64,000 nt of DNA from Druceiella hillmani (taxonomy: Eukaryota > Arthropoda > Insecta > Lepidoptera > Hepialidae), in contig JAYKKI010000006.1 of assembly GCA_039881145.1 (NCBI GenBank), positions 7,386,501 through 7,450,500 on the forward strand, given 5' to 3'. A program made the translations under genes and the position numbers. Below, piece by piece: positions 13,340 through 23,579 of this stretch. Below the pieces are notes generated by a model. The model saw only the letters and a program-made list of their open reading frames with translations, had not been told where the DNA came from and made no database searches. The stretch's first letter is position 1. Every line of letters starts with the position of its first letter.

Positions 13340-13506
13340 TATAAAACACAGGGGAAAGGGAAGGGGAAGGGAAGGGAAGGGGAAGGGGAAGGGGAAGGGA
13401 AGGGGAAGGGGAAGGGGAAGGGGAAGGGGAAGGGGAAGGGGAAGGGGAAGGGGAAGGGGAAGGGGAAGGGGAAGGGGAAGGGGAAGGGGAAGGGGAAGGG
13501 GAAGGG

Positions 13507-13586
<80 letters not shown>

Positions 13587-13601
13587 ATCTATCTATCTAT
13601 C

Positions 13602-13667
<66 letters not shown>

Positions 13668-16600
13668 TATAAAACATTAGGTCGATAACTAATAATGAAA
13701 TACTAATTATAAAATTATTGAAGTGAAAACTTCTTTAGCATCGTTGTGATTTGAAAGTCGATGATAAAAAGAGACAAACACATAAATTCATAAGATTTAA
13801 CGTTGGAGAAAATGAGATAGGAAGCATTATACAGTATATCTTATGTTCATGGTTCTCTTTGTGCTCTGCTTCGTACCCCTTCCACTCGTGTTTACCAAGG
13901 CATAGCGAGAGTTTGCTTGTGTCTCAGCGTTGTACGTGTGTTAATACGTGTTTATGCGCGCAATTGAAAATTATATTGTGAATAATGATTGTAAGTACTT
14001 GTATGTAAATTTTTATAAATTTTAAATTTGTGTATATTCGATCATTTTCTGAATTAAAAAAAACATAGATGTGCAAAAAAATTAAATATGAGGTTAATTT
14101 AATTTTATTATAAAATTAGATAAAATTTATCAATTTTATTTACATATTATTAATTATAAAATCTTTTCTAATTATTTTAGTTTGTATCAAAATTAAAAAT
14201 TGATATTAAACTTAAAAATTTAAATTTAAAATTTTGGAAAGTTTCACTTCTATCACGTGTGAATTGCACACATGACTTTTTTTTTTTAATTTTGCTTGTT
14301 AATTCTTTGCAATGTTTAGATTTTAGAATATTTTTCGAATAACCAGTCGCAGTAAAAATTTATTAGCAAACTCAATAATATGACAGTTACTTAAAATGGA
14401 AACATTTTTATATCTTCATAAATAATTGTGGTGATATTTTTCATATACTTTGTTTCCAGATTTAGTGACAAATACTAGATTTGTTTTGCAATTCAGTGGC
14501 CGGTTATATTATTTTTGATAATACCGTAAATTATAATGTTATTATGGAAAACATAGTCGCAACTAAATTTACTTTGCAACCCTTGGAACAAAAAAAATAT
14601 TTAAGGAGAAGAAATAAATTTGCAAAAGAATTTTCACCTTCTCTGAGCAAATTTTTGACATGAATGTATTTATTTATAATAATTCTGTTTTTCTAATCAC
14701 TATTGTAGTAGACGTAATATTAGCAATGTATTGCGATATAATTCTTTCCTTACGCACGTAATTTTAGCAATTTTAGTTTTTTTCTGTTTTTATAATTAAA
14801 CCAATATATACGCACAAAATATTACCGTGCCATTTCGATGCAAAGAATGCACATCGTGACCTTTATAGCTAACTTGACAAGTTCACACGCTGATGCCGGA
14901 TACTCAACGGTTCATCCCCACTCCCACTGCTTTGCTTTTTAACATATTCATATCGTGACGCTGCTTGACTGGATTTACATATATCCATGCAAAAGCCCGG
15001 TACTATAACCGAGGTCATGTCGTCATCTGGTAATGAGAAAAATTCGTACGCCGGATAAATTAAAATTAAAATAAAGTTCTTAACATGCTAACGAAAATAT
15101 TCCAAAAAGTAATTAATAATAGTTAACATAACGATATACAAGTATTTTAGTGAGGATAATAAGTTCAATTCATGTTATTCTATGAGGTTATATAATGCAA
15201 ATGTCCCGGTGTATATAATAAAAGTAAATGGAAGTTATTCTTAGTAATACATTTGTACAATAGCAAGGGTATCTGAATATTAGAACATGGTTATACCACT
15301 AATTTTACATATCTCCCGTTTTATTTATTAATTTTTTTTTCATATTTTTATTTAGATGTGTAGTTGGGTTGAAACAATTTGACGAGTACTGAAGTATCAA
15401 TGTTGTCTAACTATATTATGTCTAGAATATATTAAGTATGGGTTATGATATTATATTTAGTCGTTTATTTAATACATTAACCTTGGTGTCTTTTTTACGT
15501 CTGTTTATTTCTTATGTTTCCAGGTTAATTTTAAGGCCTTTTGTATTTATTTGTAATATATAGGGGGCACTATCAGTGTGAGAGTAATTGTTATTTTCAA
15601 TGAGGTGTTTTGCAAATAGAGATGTGTCTGGTTTGTTTTTTCGCCAGCTGGAAATATATTCTTTGTATCTGGTATTAAAATCTTTTCCTGTTTGACCTAT
15701 GTATACACTATTACAGTCGTTTAATTTAAGTTTATAAATACCACTCTTTTTATGTTTATCTATTTTTTCTTTATTATCAATAAGGGTTTTACCTAAGTTA
15801 CTTAAAGTACTAAAGGCACATGTGGTATTATTTATATTTTTATTATTACTTGAGAATCTTCCTAATTTGAGTGATACATTACCTATGTATGGTATAGATT
15901 TATAGTAAATTCTATTATTATTTGGTACGACCGGGTATATTTATTTTATTAGTATTTTTCTTAATTTATTATGGTGCAGTTTTTTGATAATTGATGGGTT
16001 ATAATTATTATTTACTGCGATTTATTTTATACTTTTTATTACATCACGCACGTACATTTATTACACCACATACATACATCACGAAGTTTAATTTAATTGT
16101 GAACAGTGAATTTCTAAAATATTAATGACAAATATATTTAATCAATCAAGGTTTGTCACGTGTTACATAGTGAAAACCTTTGATTTCTTATCCTTAACAA
16201 GTCGCGATGTTTAATGAAAAATAATTTGACTTTTATAAAGTTTAAGGCTTTTAAAGATTAATATAATAATAGCATAATTTTCACAGGATAAAATGAACCT
16301 TACATTCATAAATGTATTTCTGCCATGGTGTTTCCAAATAATAGTCATCGGTGTCCTATGTTTCTTCGCTGGAGGTGTTCATACTGAGAAAACTGAAGTC
16401 ATAAGGACCACAAACAGACTTTTGGCGACGTGTATTTTTGGTGGGTATTTTCTGATATAAGTCTTACATGTATTTATTTAATTTGTTGTGTAAATGTTTT
16501 TCATAGTATTGATGGTAAATGTAAAGCAATATTACGTGCCACATCTCGATGAAATTCATGTTAGTAAGATTAGGTAATTTATATGTCTGATTCTTAATTC

Positions 16601-19600
16601 ACATTATCAGAAGTTAACGAAGATTAGAATCTCTGAAGCTCCCTGTCTACTATCCTGATAAATAATATCGATAATGGAGATAAAACAGCAAAATGCTTTC
16701 GATGTCGAATGACATGAAGATTTTATTGGCTATTAGAAATATAGCAGATTGCAAATTGCAGCGATGACGTTTTTGAGTAGAGCGAACCGAGAGGTCTGCT
16801 GCTCAATTCAAGTAATTGCGATAAAGTGTAGCTTATTATATAGTGATGGGCTATAACTCAACACACGCTCCTTTCGCGTATGAATACACCATTGGCGGGC
16901 GGGACGTCTTTATGCCGATACATTAAAATATTTGATCTAGAAACTAAATTTGATTCAAGCGTGACTTTTCGCAGTCATTTGGTGGATTAAACGAGAAAGC
17001 CATTCAGAAGGCTTGGATTTGTATTGAATATTGCGTGGGACTTTTGCCTCGTTTCCTTAGTTAATCTATTGCATATGTCTTTAGTATAAATTAAGATAAA
17101 AACCAGCTTTTTGAAGCACACAAGAAAATAAATAATTACTAGTCTTTCTTAAGTTTAAAACTTGAATTTTTGATTTATTCAAAGCTCTATAGTCCCCACA
17201 GCTACACAACTGTTTTAATTCTGCCACTTTCGAATTCCAGTGCAGCGAAACGTAATTTCCGAGATATTTCTTTCAATTTGTCCCTCCCACTTCATCTTGA
17301 CTTTTTTCCCGCTCACTTCTTTTGTAACCTTTTTATTCCATGTCATATTCATTTGTTCAATATTTTTAACGTCTTTCCAATTTAAATTTGTTCGATAAAC
17401 ATTTAATATTTAATTACAATAGGTAAATTCGTTCTTTAAAATGAATTAATAATACAGCTATAAGTTTGGGCGTATATGCGAGCGCACGAGTTAAGTGGAT
17501 GCCAAGTTCCCACGCTGCGGTCCGCCGTCGAAGTACGTGGGGACATTCCACCGATCCCAAGCCAAATACACGATTAAGATTGCTAGAAATTACAGATTTG
17601 TGAGAAACCGAACTTCAAGTGCCGTGAAACGCGCTGCATCGAGCTTGTAGATTTATATACAAAAAAACTGCTTCGTGGACGACTGTCGACTCAACGCTAC
17701 AGACATGATTGAGTTCGCTACACGGATGACATATTTATGAGGAATAGATTTTTAATTACCATGGGAATACGTCGCATACCGCTCAAGGACTCATCTACAA
17801 AAGCTGTTTTTTGAGAGGAAACGGGTAGATACGAGCAAGTAGCAGACACACTCGTCTGGTATTATTAATTGAAATTATTAAGTAATGAAATGAAGTCTAT
17901 TTTAAAAAAAAAATCATCTTTCGTCTCATCGAAATTCCTAACTGGCGTCCGGACTGGGACGGCGCTCCTTTGAGATAGGCTGAGGTTACGATGCTACAAG
18001 CATATTAAGGAAGAGGGTCCCAGATGTACCCTTCAACAAAAATTTGGAAATTCTTCAGGGACCTTAAGTGAAGACAATGCTCTTACCTATTCTCACGTAT
18101 TTTTCCCTTGTCCATTCTTTTATATCTCGCCTTTCCTAATCCTGAAGTAAAATATATGAATAATTCTGTAATTTAAATATTTATGAAATTAATGAAATTA
18201 TTACGAGCCACCCAAATAATATTATTAATCCCCAGCGAGTTTAACCGAATAGGGATGAGGCGAAATTAATCTTCAAAATTTGATGGTATTTCAGAAACTT
18301 TATACCCTTTCTTAAATGTTGCCAATCAATTCCTAACCATGTCAGGTGGTTTTAGTAGAGAGTGTGCTTTACTCACGACAGTAACTGTTAGAAACAGTGT
18401 TTATTTTATCTATGACAACACATAAATACCACTAGAATTCGAAAGTGGCAGAATTAAAACACAGCTGACTATAGAGCTTCGAATAAATAAAAAATTCAAG
18501 TTTTAAACTTAAGAAAGACTAGTAATTATAAAGATTTAATATTAGAGATTAAACAAAGATTATATCTTATAAAACATAGGTAACAATGTAACTTAAAATT
18601 TTAATTTACTCCGGATCTATTATTATTTCTTTCTGCGTCATTAAGAGATAATATTTTTATGATTGCCCTAGATTTAATGAAAAATTTTTAATCAAAACAT
18701 CTCACGGGACGAGCGATGGAATAAATATGAAATTGTTCGTATTTAATTTTTCTGACAATTACGGTGTCCTATTATGAATAGACATAATGAGGAAATTAAA
18801 AGTTAAATTAAACTGGTAAAATAATAAATTGAATACAGAAAATAAAACTACGGAATTAAATAATAGAGAAACTTATAACAACATAACAAATATTATATAT
18901 ATTACTCACAGAAGGCGTTACGCATAGCGCGACCACGGCCGTTCGTCATAAAGCCAATTTAATTAATATGAACCTGTTTACCGAGTCACCGACATATTGA
19001 CACATTTCCCAGTACATTTATATAAAAGTAACTTCAATGTAGCAACGGCTAACGATAGCGAGTACGATACAAAATCGATAGTTCATAGTCATTTCTATGA
19101 TTCTGAAGACGGATTTAAAATATTGCAAACACATCCTCCTTATAGGAAGAATATAATATTTATACATGAATCGGAAGGTTGTAAAACAGATGTAATGAAA
19201 AATTACAAAGGGGGTTTAGATTTGAAATGTCGCTTAAACCAAAATGATATCAAAAAGATTTCATAAAATTTGTTAAAAATTTTAATAATAAGTATAGATA
19301 TTGAATAGTTATAGAAAAAAGAATTAGGAAACATATGAAGTAAAATTTATGAACTAAACTTTAATAAAAAAGTTCTAAAAATTACTTGATATATTGAACC
19401 GCGTGAGGAAATTCTGTCTACTGATGAGCAATATAGAGTTATAGAAATCAAGAGCATGAATTCAGAATAAAAATTCGACATTATTTCGAAAATATGTGTC
19501 AGAAGGTACGGAAATTTATTAATAAATATCAGACATGTAATGTAGCTAAATGTAAACGACAGGCCACGAAAGAGTTATTAGAATTAACGCAGGTTATAAA

Positions 19601-21203
19601 AAATGTAGACAAAAGTAAATATGACGATAAGAACAGAACTGAAATAAATTTTATAATAAAGAAAAAAATAAAAGACGAAATTAAATATACGTTAAGGCAC
19701 ATAAGCAAAGTAAACATATAAACCCGTGGATAAGCCCATATAAAGTAATACGAGTATTAGAAGACAATGTCATCGAGTACCGAATCACTGGTGGTGAGAG
19801 AAAAATCCATTTAAACAAAATGAACATTCTAAGCTATTTATCACCGCGATAATCAAATGAGTCCGACCACACGAAGGAAACATAGTCATAAATTTATATA
19901 CTATAAAATATAATTCAACTATATTACACAGTATACAAGTAAATAAATAAAAACCGTTACTAAAAATAAAAGAAGCAAATGTTTAATTAGATAAGTAATA
20001 AAAATAATGAAATGACTTTATCAACGATTTAGGTTCTACTTCTAAAAAGATATAACTAGTAGATATTACAAATTAAAACACAACCCACACTTCTTAAATA
20101 ATCGTTGGGATAAACGTTTCTCCGATCTATCGCATGACCATAGTAACCTTTGCATATAATTGTATCATGTATCATATTATTTGAAAATAAGTGAAATATT
20201 ATTTGTGTTCAATATCTTCAGTTAACTGAAGCATACACAGTCGCACTACACGACACCTTACATCCCTTGATTAAAAATAAATTCAAATCTTCAAGATTTT
20301 ATAAAAAACAAAACTAAATATTTTTACCGGAAACTTGGATATGTACATTTCTAAAATTAGACCCCATATTATGAGATTAGGTTTAAAATTCTTGTCTGTA
20401 ATAATAATCCCCCACTAAAAAAAGTACCAACTGATAATTGTATTAACTTCGATTAATCCTAAAAAATCCTGTTACATATTCACCTTAATTTCCCTTTTTA
20501 AACTCAGGAGAATAAACCACAACGTACGAGGAAATTTCTCAAGATTTATATTAGCCAAGTATATTTAGTGTCATAATATTTATATATGTATGTGTATTAT
20601 ATGGCGCTTTGATATGTTTCGAAACGTAATCTATGAAGACGATAGAAATTAAGCGAGGGTGAGTTCAGGTTGCCAACTTCCAACGTCGCGGTCCGCCGCC
20701 GCTTGTCGAATTTCCTAACTGGTTTACGTGCATGGTTTCATGCCAGCGTGCATAAGAGCGTGTATGTAGATATGTATTTTAGGATTCAATATACTTCTCT
20801 ACATTTTCTGTTGCTTTCATCCGCTCTTTAAATTCATTCATATTAAAATAATATCTTTTTAAACTAAGACAGAAATTCACCAACTAGTATCTAACCCATT
20901 TTTTATTCATTTCTTTCCACTTGTTTCAAAATGATATGTAGTAATAAATTTTTTGTTTATTTCAGATGAACATTTTCAAATGAAAATTTTAATTTTTTTA
21001 TTGATCATAGTCGCTTCGCTTTTGTTTCAGATGAGCAAGATAGAACCATTTTGAACAAAATAAACCAGCTGCTCCAAACACCAGTTCAATTTACAGTTTG
21101 CGGTGCTTTCGTTCTTGATCTCAATTTTATTTTCAGTTTTGTGGCTGCTATTGCTACGTACACCATAGTACTCGCTCAGTTTTATGGCGTGACACTGCAG
21201 TAA
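11499..21203 (+). CDS. Gustatory receptor (insect GR/7tm_7 family), gene A, four exons
   Basis: Predicted seven-transmembrane chemoreceptor of dendritic membranes of chemosensory neurons; the family forms ligand-gated cation channels. Join 11499-12269, 12485-12562, 16287-16440 and 21031-21203 gives 391 residues, within the normal 350-450 range. Introns are GT-AG with phases 0, 0 and 1. Hydrophobic segments lie near residues 44-62, 70-91, 126-146, 163-182, 253-276, 292-314 and 365-385. The family signature TYTIVLAQF is at 377-385, six residues before the stop. The start is supported because the ATG and the sequence just upstream (AGACAGCA) are shared with paralogue B. An AATAAA lies 11 nt after the stop (21214-21219) and another at 21590-21595. 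Large introns 2 and 3 are filled with repeats and transposon relics. The ligand is unknown and I cannot assign a named orthologue. The shared exon structure in B, on the opposite strand, confirms the splice model. Confidence 0.93.
12485..12562 (+). CDS. Gene A exon 2 (26 codons)
   Basis: Acceptor TTTTTCAG|CTA and donor GATAAG|GTATTA. It translates to [20 protein letters not shown] followed by six residues, which completes membrane segment 5 with the end of exon 1. Gene B has an exon of exactly the same 78 nt, but only about 9 of 26 residues are identical. Confidence 0.9.
12621..12662. repeat. Perfect hairpin, 19-bp arms, 4-nt loop
   Basis: ACAAATATTTAATTAATAT (12621-12639), loop ATTG, then the exact reverse complement (12644-12662). 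It lies 58 nt inside intron 2, so it would form in the pre-mRNA near the 5' splice site. Confidence 0.85.
12864..13177 (+). repeat. (GGGGAA)n hexanucleotide array, about 52 units
   Basis: 314 bp of nearly pure GGGGAA units with one GGGGTA variant near 13040 and one G deletion near 13117. All G runs are on the gene A sense strand. The long Gly-Arg, Gly-Lys and Gly-Glu ORFs here are only translations of the repeat and not genes. Confidence 0.98.
13178..13350. repeat. (TA)n with a (TCTA)n core, copy 1 of compound array
   Basis: TA tract, short TCTA run (about 13246-13265), ATGTATAT, more TA, then TTCATATAAAACA. The same order recurs at 13507-13675, which shows that the whole GGGGAA-TA module was duplicated. 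Confidence 0.95.
13351..13506 (+). repeat. (GGGGAA)n array, second copy, about 26 units
   Basis: 156 bp of GGGGAA units, with irregular GGGAAA and GGGAA units at its left end. It ends in GGGTATATA just as the first array does. Confidence 0.97.
13507..13675. repeat. (TA)n with a (TCTA)n core, copy 2 of compound array
   Basis: Same internal order as 13178-13350, ending in TTCATATAAAACATTAGG. Tract lengths differ between the copies, as expected from slippage after duplication. Confidence 0.95.
15530..16010 (-). pseudogene. Penelope-like retroelement relic: RT C-terminus plus GIY-YIG endonuclease
   Basis: Read on the minus strand, about 15935-15840 gives an [18 protein letters not shown] segment that corresponds to the end of the Penelope reverse transcriptase region. 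About 15755-15560 gives [19 protein letters not shown] followed by [12 protein letters not shown] and an FAKHLIENN segment. GIYKL...YIGQTG...R is the GIY-YIG nuclease signature and keeps the Gly-Ile-Tyr, Tyr-Ile-Gly and catalytic Arg positions. The order RT then GIY-YIG is characteristic of Penelope-like elements. An internal stop near 15945 and the absence of the upstream RT core show a 5'-truncated relic. It lies antisense inside intron 2 of gene A. Confidence 0.85.
16287..16440 (+). CDS. Gene A exon 3 (51 codons plus one base)
   Basis: Acceptor TTTTCACAG|GAT and donor TTTTTG|GTGGGT, length 154 nt as in gene B. It encodes membrane segment 6 ([20 protein letters not shown]) and the start of the last intracellular loop ending LLATCIF. 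About 26 of 51 residues match gene B. Confidence 0.9.
17132..18529. mobile_element. Non-coding element with ~100-bp terminal inverted repeats
   Basis: 17132-17242 and 18430-18529 are reverse complements over about 100 bp with few mismatches (for example AGTCTTTCTTAAGTTTAAAA against its complement near 18495-18520, and TTTTAATTCTGCCACTTTCG against 18440-18459). The interior is GC-richer (about 17470-17830 and 17930-18010) and has no transposase motif. A target duplication is not clear. This fits a MITE or a deletion derivative of a larger DNA element. The ORF at 17170-17385 lies in the inverted end and is not a gene. Confidence 0.75.
18990..19860 (+). pseudogene. Degenerate LTR retrotransposon pol fragment (Gypsy-like integrase region)
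   Basis: About 19490-19560 encodes [18 protein letters not shown], which resembles the second half of the integrase HHCC zinc-binding module. About 19720-19850 encodes [20 protein letters not shown], then RKIHLNKMN and a stop, typical of the integrase C-terminal end ('GPY-V..VLxDNxxE......xxHLNKxK') in Gypsy-type elements. The DDE catalytic core between them is deleted. The upstream ORF at 18997-19266 may be the pol region before integrase, but I cannot prove this. No LTRs were recognised. It sits in sense orientation in gene A intron 3. Confidence 0.6.
20640..20735 (+). repeat. GC-richer fragment related to the interior of the 17132-18529 element
   Basis: GTTGCCAACTTCCAACGTCG and GCGGTCCGCCG here match GGATGCCAAGTTCCCACGCT and GCGGTCCGCCG near 17498-17530. 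The following TTTCCTAACTGG matches 17933-17945. The two interior segments, about 400 bp apart in the element, are fused here, so this is probably a deleted copy. Confidence 0.5.
21031..21203 (+). CDS. Gene A exon 4, C-terminal exon with TYxxxxxQF motif
   Basis: Acceptor TTTGTTTCAG|ATGAGC. With the G left by exon 3 the first codon is Asp, and the exon reads [20 protein letters not shown], then [20 protein letters not shown], then the GR signature TYTIVLAQF and a TAA stop. About 46 of 56 residues are identical to gene B, the highest of any exon. Confidence 0.95.
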
Positions 21204-21219
21204 ATTTATTATGAATAAA

Positions 21220-23579
21220 CATCATACGTAACGTTTTTTCAAGTTGAAAAAAACTACTCTCAATCAATAAGCGAACACTTATGCAAATAATGTACAGAAA
21301 AATACATTAGCTGAGCGGATAGTAAAGTGATTTAATGAAATAAAATTGACAGTTGTTGAAAAGAGATAATATTTTCATTAGACAAATATCTAAAAAGATT
21401 TCGTTATGTCCTAAAAATGATGTCAAACAATGTCGCGATTGAAGAAGGACGCGAATAAAAGATGAAAAAAGGATATTTTCCCAATATGGAATGTATTACA
21501 CATGATCACGGTTAAATAATCTAAGTATTCAGTGTCATTTATACTATTATAGTCTGTGTCTTAACTTGTAAGACACTAATTTGAAAGTTAATAAACATGA
21601 ATATAAACTACATAATAAATTATTATATGTATGTTCTATACAGTATATCGTTCGATTTACTTTTAAAAGTAAATTGTAGAATACATACACCTTGACTTTT
21701 TAATTTAGTAAGAATCAACATGGTTTGAGAAAAAAAATATGTTAACAACATTTCATGCACAATTTGCTAAATTACCAACATTTTTAAAAGCTTGAAATTA
21801 AACAAATATAATTCTTATTTGGTATGAAGCTGTGCGATAGGACTGTTTAAAAAAGTGATTTAGTTAATGGAAATATCACCAAATTTATCCTTCTTAATTT
21901 GATTTCCCAAAAGATTTGGTTCCTCAAATACTTTCAATACTGTCGTTGTACAAATCGTAGAAAAATTTATTAGTGGACCATTTTTAGGGTACCGTAGCTA
22001 AACTAGGACTAATCATGGTTTTGCCATGTCCGTCTGTATATCCCGCCATACGTCACAGATGTCTCACTTGCAAATTATCAATCGGATGTTTGACATATTT
22101 AAACATATCTATAAAGCTTAAAAAGTTGTGAAATAACATTTCCAGAATATATACTCAACATGTGAATGGAGGTGACATTTTCTTATTCACATACTTCATA
22201 GTGTAGGGTATCGTCGACTAGGTCGTTATGATCAATTTTTTCCGACACATTAAGCTTTAAAGAGGTAATTTTTGTTAAAGTTAGAGCACACTTCCCCCCC
22301 CATCAGGTAAACCGCTATTTTTAAATAGCTAAAAATTATGCATCAGTTAAATATGTGTAGTGAAACTAAAAGTCATTTTCTTACAGCTTCTTAACGTCTA
22401 CCGGTTATGAGTAATAGCCGGCCGGCATTTATGATATTTGATAATGTCCATGAAAAGTTTTTGGAAGTTGGATTTAAATGACTTAAATCAATTGCAAAGA
22501 AAATTTTGTATTTTTAAATGTATATTTATGGTTTAACTTAAATAGAATAGTGTAACATACATTACGCTATTTGTGTGTACACATATGAAAGAAAGAAAAA
22601 AATGAGAAGAATTTCAATATGGGTACAGTCGAAAGACTAGAAGAAACTTTAGATTTTGGATTTGGACTTGATCTCATCTCAGCGGCTCAGGATACAGATT
22701 TTGTATAAATCTTGTTATGCTGTCTACTATATACATATTTTTATGCTATCAACTGTACGTATATTGAATTATTGTTTTCATTTAAAAAATAAAAGATTTC
22801 CCGCCAGGATTAATTTTATCAAAATGAAAAATCACCGTAATCACACAGCACGACTTTAAAACTGCCTGTTTTTATTATATCTACTCAGTTAAATTTAATT
22901 ATACGGAACGGTGTCACGAGCAAAGTCAACATGACATTGGCCTGTTTTTATTGAATTTTTTATAATGATAGTTATTTTTCCTTCGTATTATCTAAAGATA
23001 AGCCGCAGTTTGTTTAATATTTTTTGGTTTACTCAGAGTGATGGCTTTTGTGGCGGTGGTCACCCATATACTTTTCCACATGCCTTTTAAAGTGAAACAA
23101 ATAAAATTTAATGAAGGACGAATGAGGTTACGAGCATGTATTAATTTTGTCAATAATAGGTTACAAGGAATGGCTTAGCTAAATGAAAATAATAAAGCAA
23201 GATATTGTTTATTTAATTCACATTGTTTATTTGTGCGATATGATTTTGTTTTATAATATTTGTGTGACATTTATTGTAAATATCGCTTAAACTTAAAATA
23301 TTTTAACTTACTACAACAAGTACTCATATACCATTGTGCTTTTATTCACGCGCTCTCTATTTTACTCAAGATTGTCACTGCAACTACTTTTTCAAATATA
23401 TAAAACAATAAAAATCTAATACCTACAATATTGTTGCATTAATTTTTACCAATACCGTATATATTTCGATAAATTAGGATATGAAGTAAAATATAAAATA
23501 CTAATAGGTCTAAGAAAATTAACGTACACTTACTTATAATAAACGACTCGATAAAATATTTAAACAGTTTAATCCTTAG
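21220..23579. other. Intergenic region after gene A
   Basis: No gene recognised. A dispersed repeat copy lies at about 21980-22065. The ORF at 22656-22859 has no domain or codon pattern to support it. Confidence 0.5.
21980..22065 (+). repeat. Dispersed repeat copy (GGGTACCGTAGC...TGTCCGTCTGT)
   Basis: TTAGGGTACCGTAGCTAAAC, a TTTTGCCATGTCCGTCTGTA stretch and CCCGCCATACG follow the pattern of a common insect dispersed repeat (GGTTCCGTAGCxxAC ... CGCCATGTCTGTCTGTCCG). It is the best-preserved 5' part among the four copies seen here. Confidence 0.55.

Larger units (their letters stand above)
12563..16286 (+). other. Gene A intron 2 (3.7 kb)
   Basis: GT...AG intron that is over five times longer than the equivalent intron of gene B (695 bp). 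It holds a 19-bp hairpin 58 nt after the donor, two GGGGAA arrays with TA/TCTA arrays (12864-13670), AT-rich filler with nothing recognised at 13.7-15.5 kb, and an antisense Penelope relic at 15530-16010. Confidence 0.85.
16441..21030 (+). other. Gene A intron 3 (4.6 kb)
   Basis: GT...AG, phase 1. It holds a 1.4-kb element with long inverted ends (17132-18529), a Gypsy-like pol relic (about 18990-19860), and a GC-richer fragment at 20640-20735 related to the interior of the 17132 element. A second acceptor-like site (TTATTTCAG|ATGAACATTTT) precedes the real one by 65 nt. The stretch 19.9-20.6 kb shows nothing recognisable. Confidence 0.85.

Noticed and set aside
12850..13531. Long Gly-Arg / Gly-Lys / Tyr-Ile ORFs (64 and 224 codons)
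   Set aside because: Pure translation of the GGGGAA and TA/TCTA arrays inside gene A intron 2. There is no non-repeat coding sequence.
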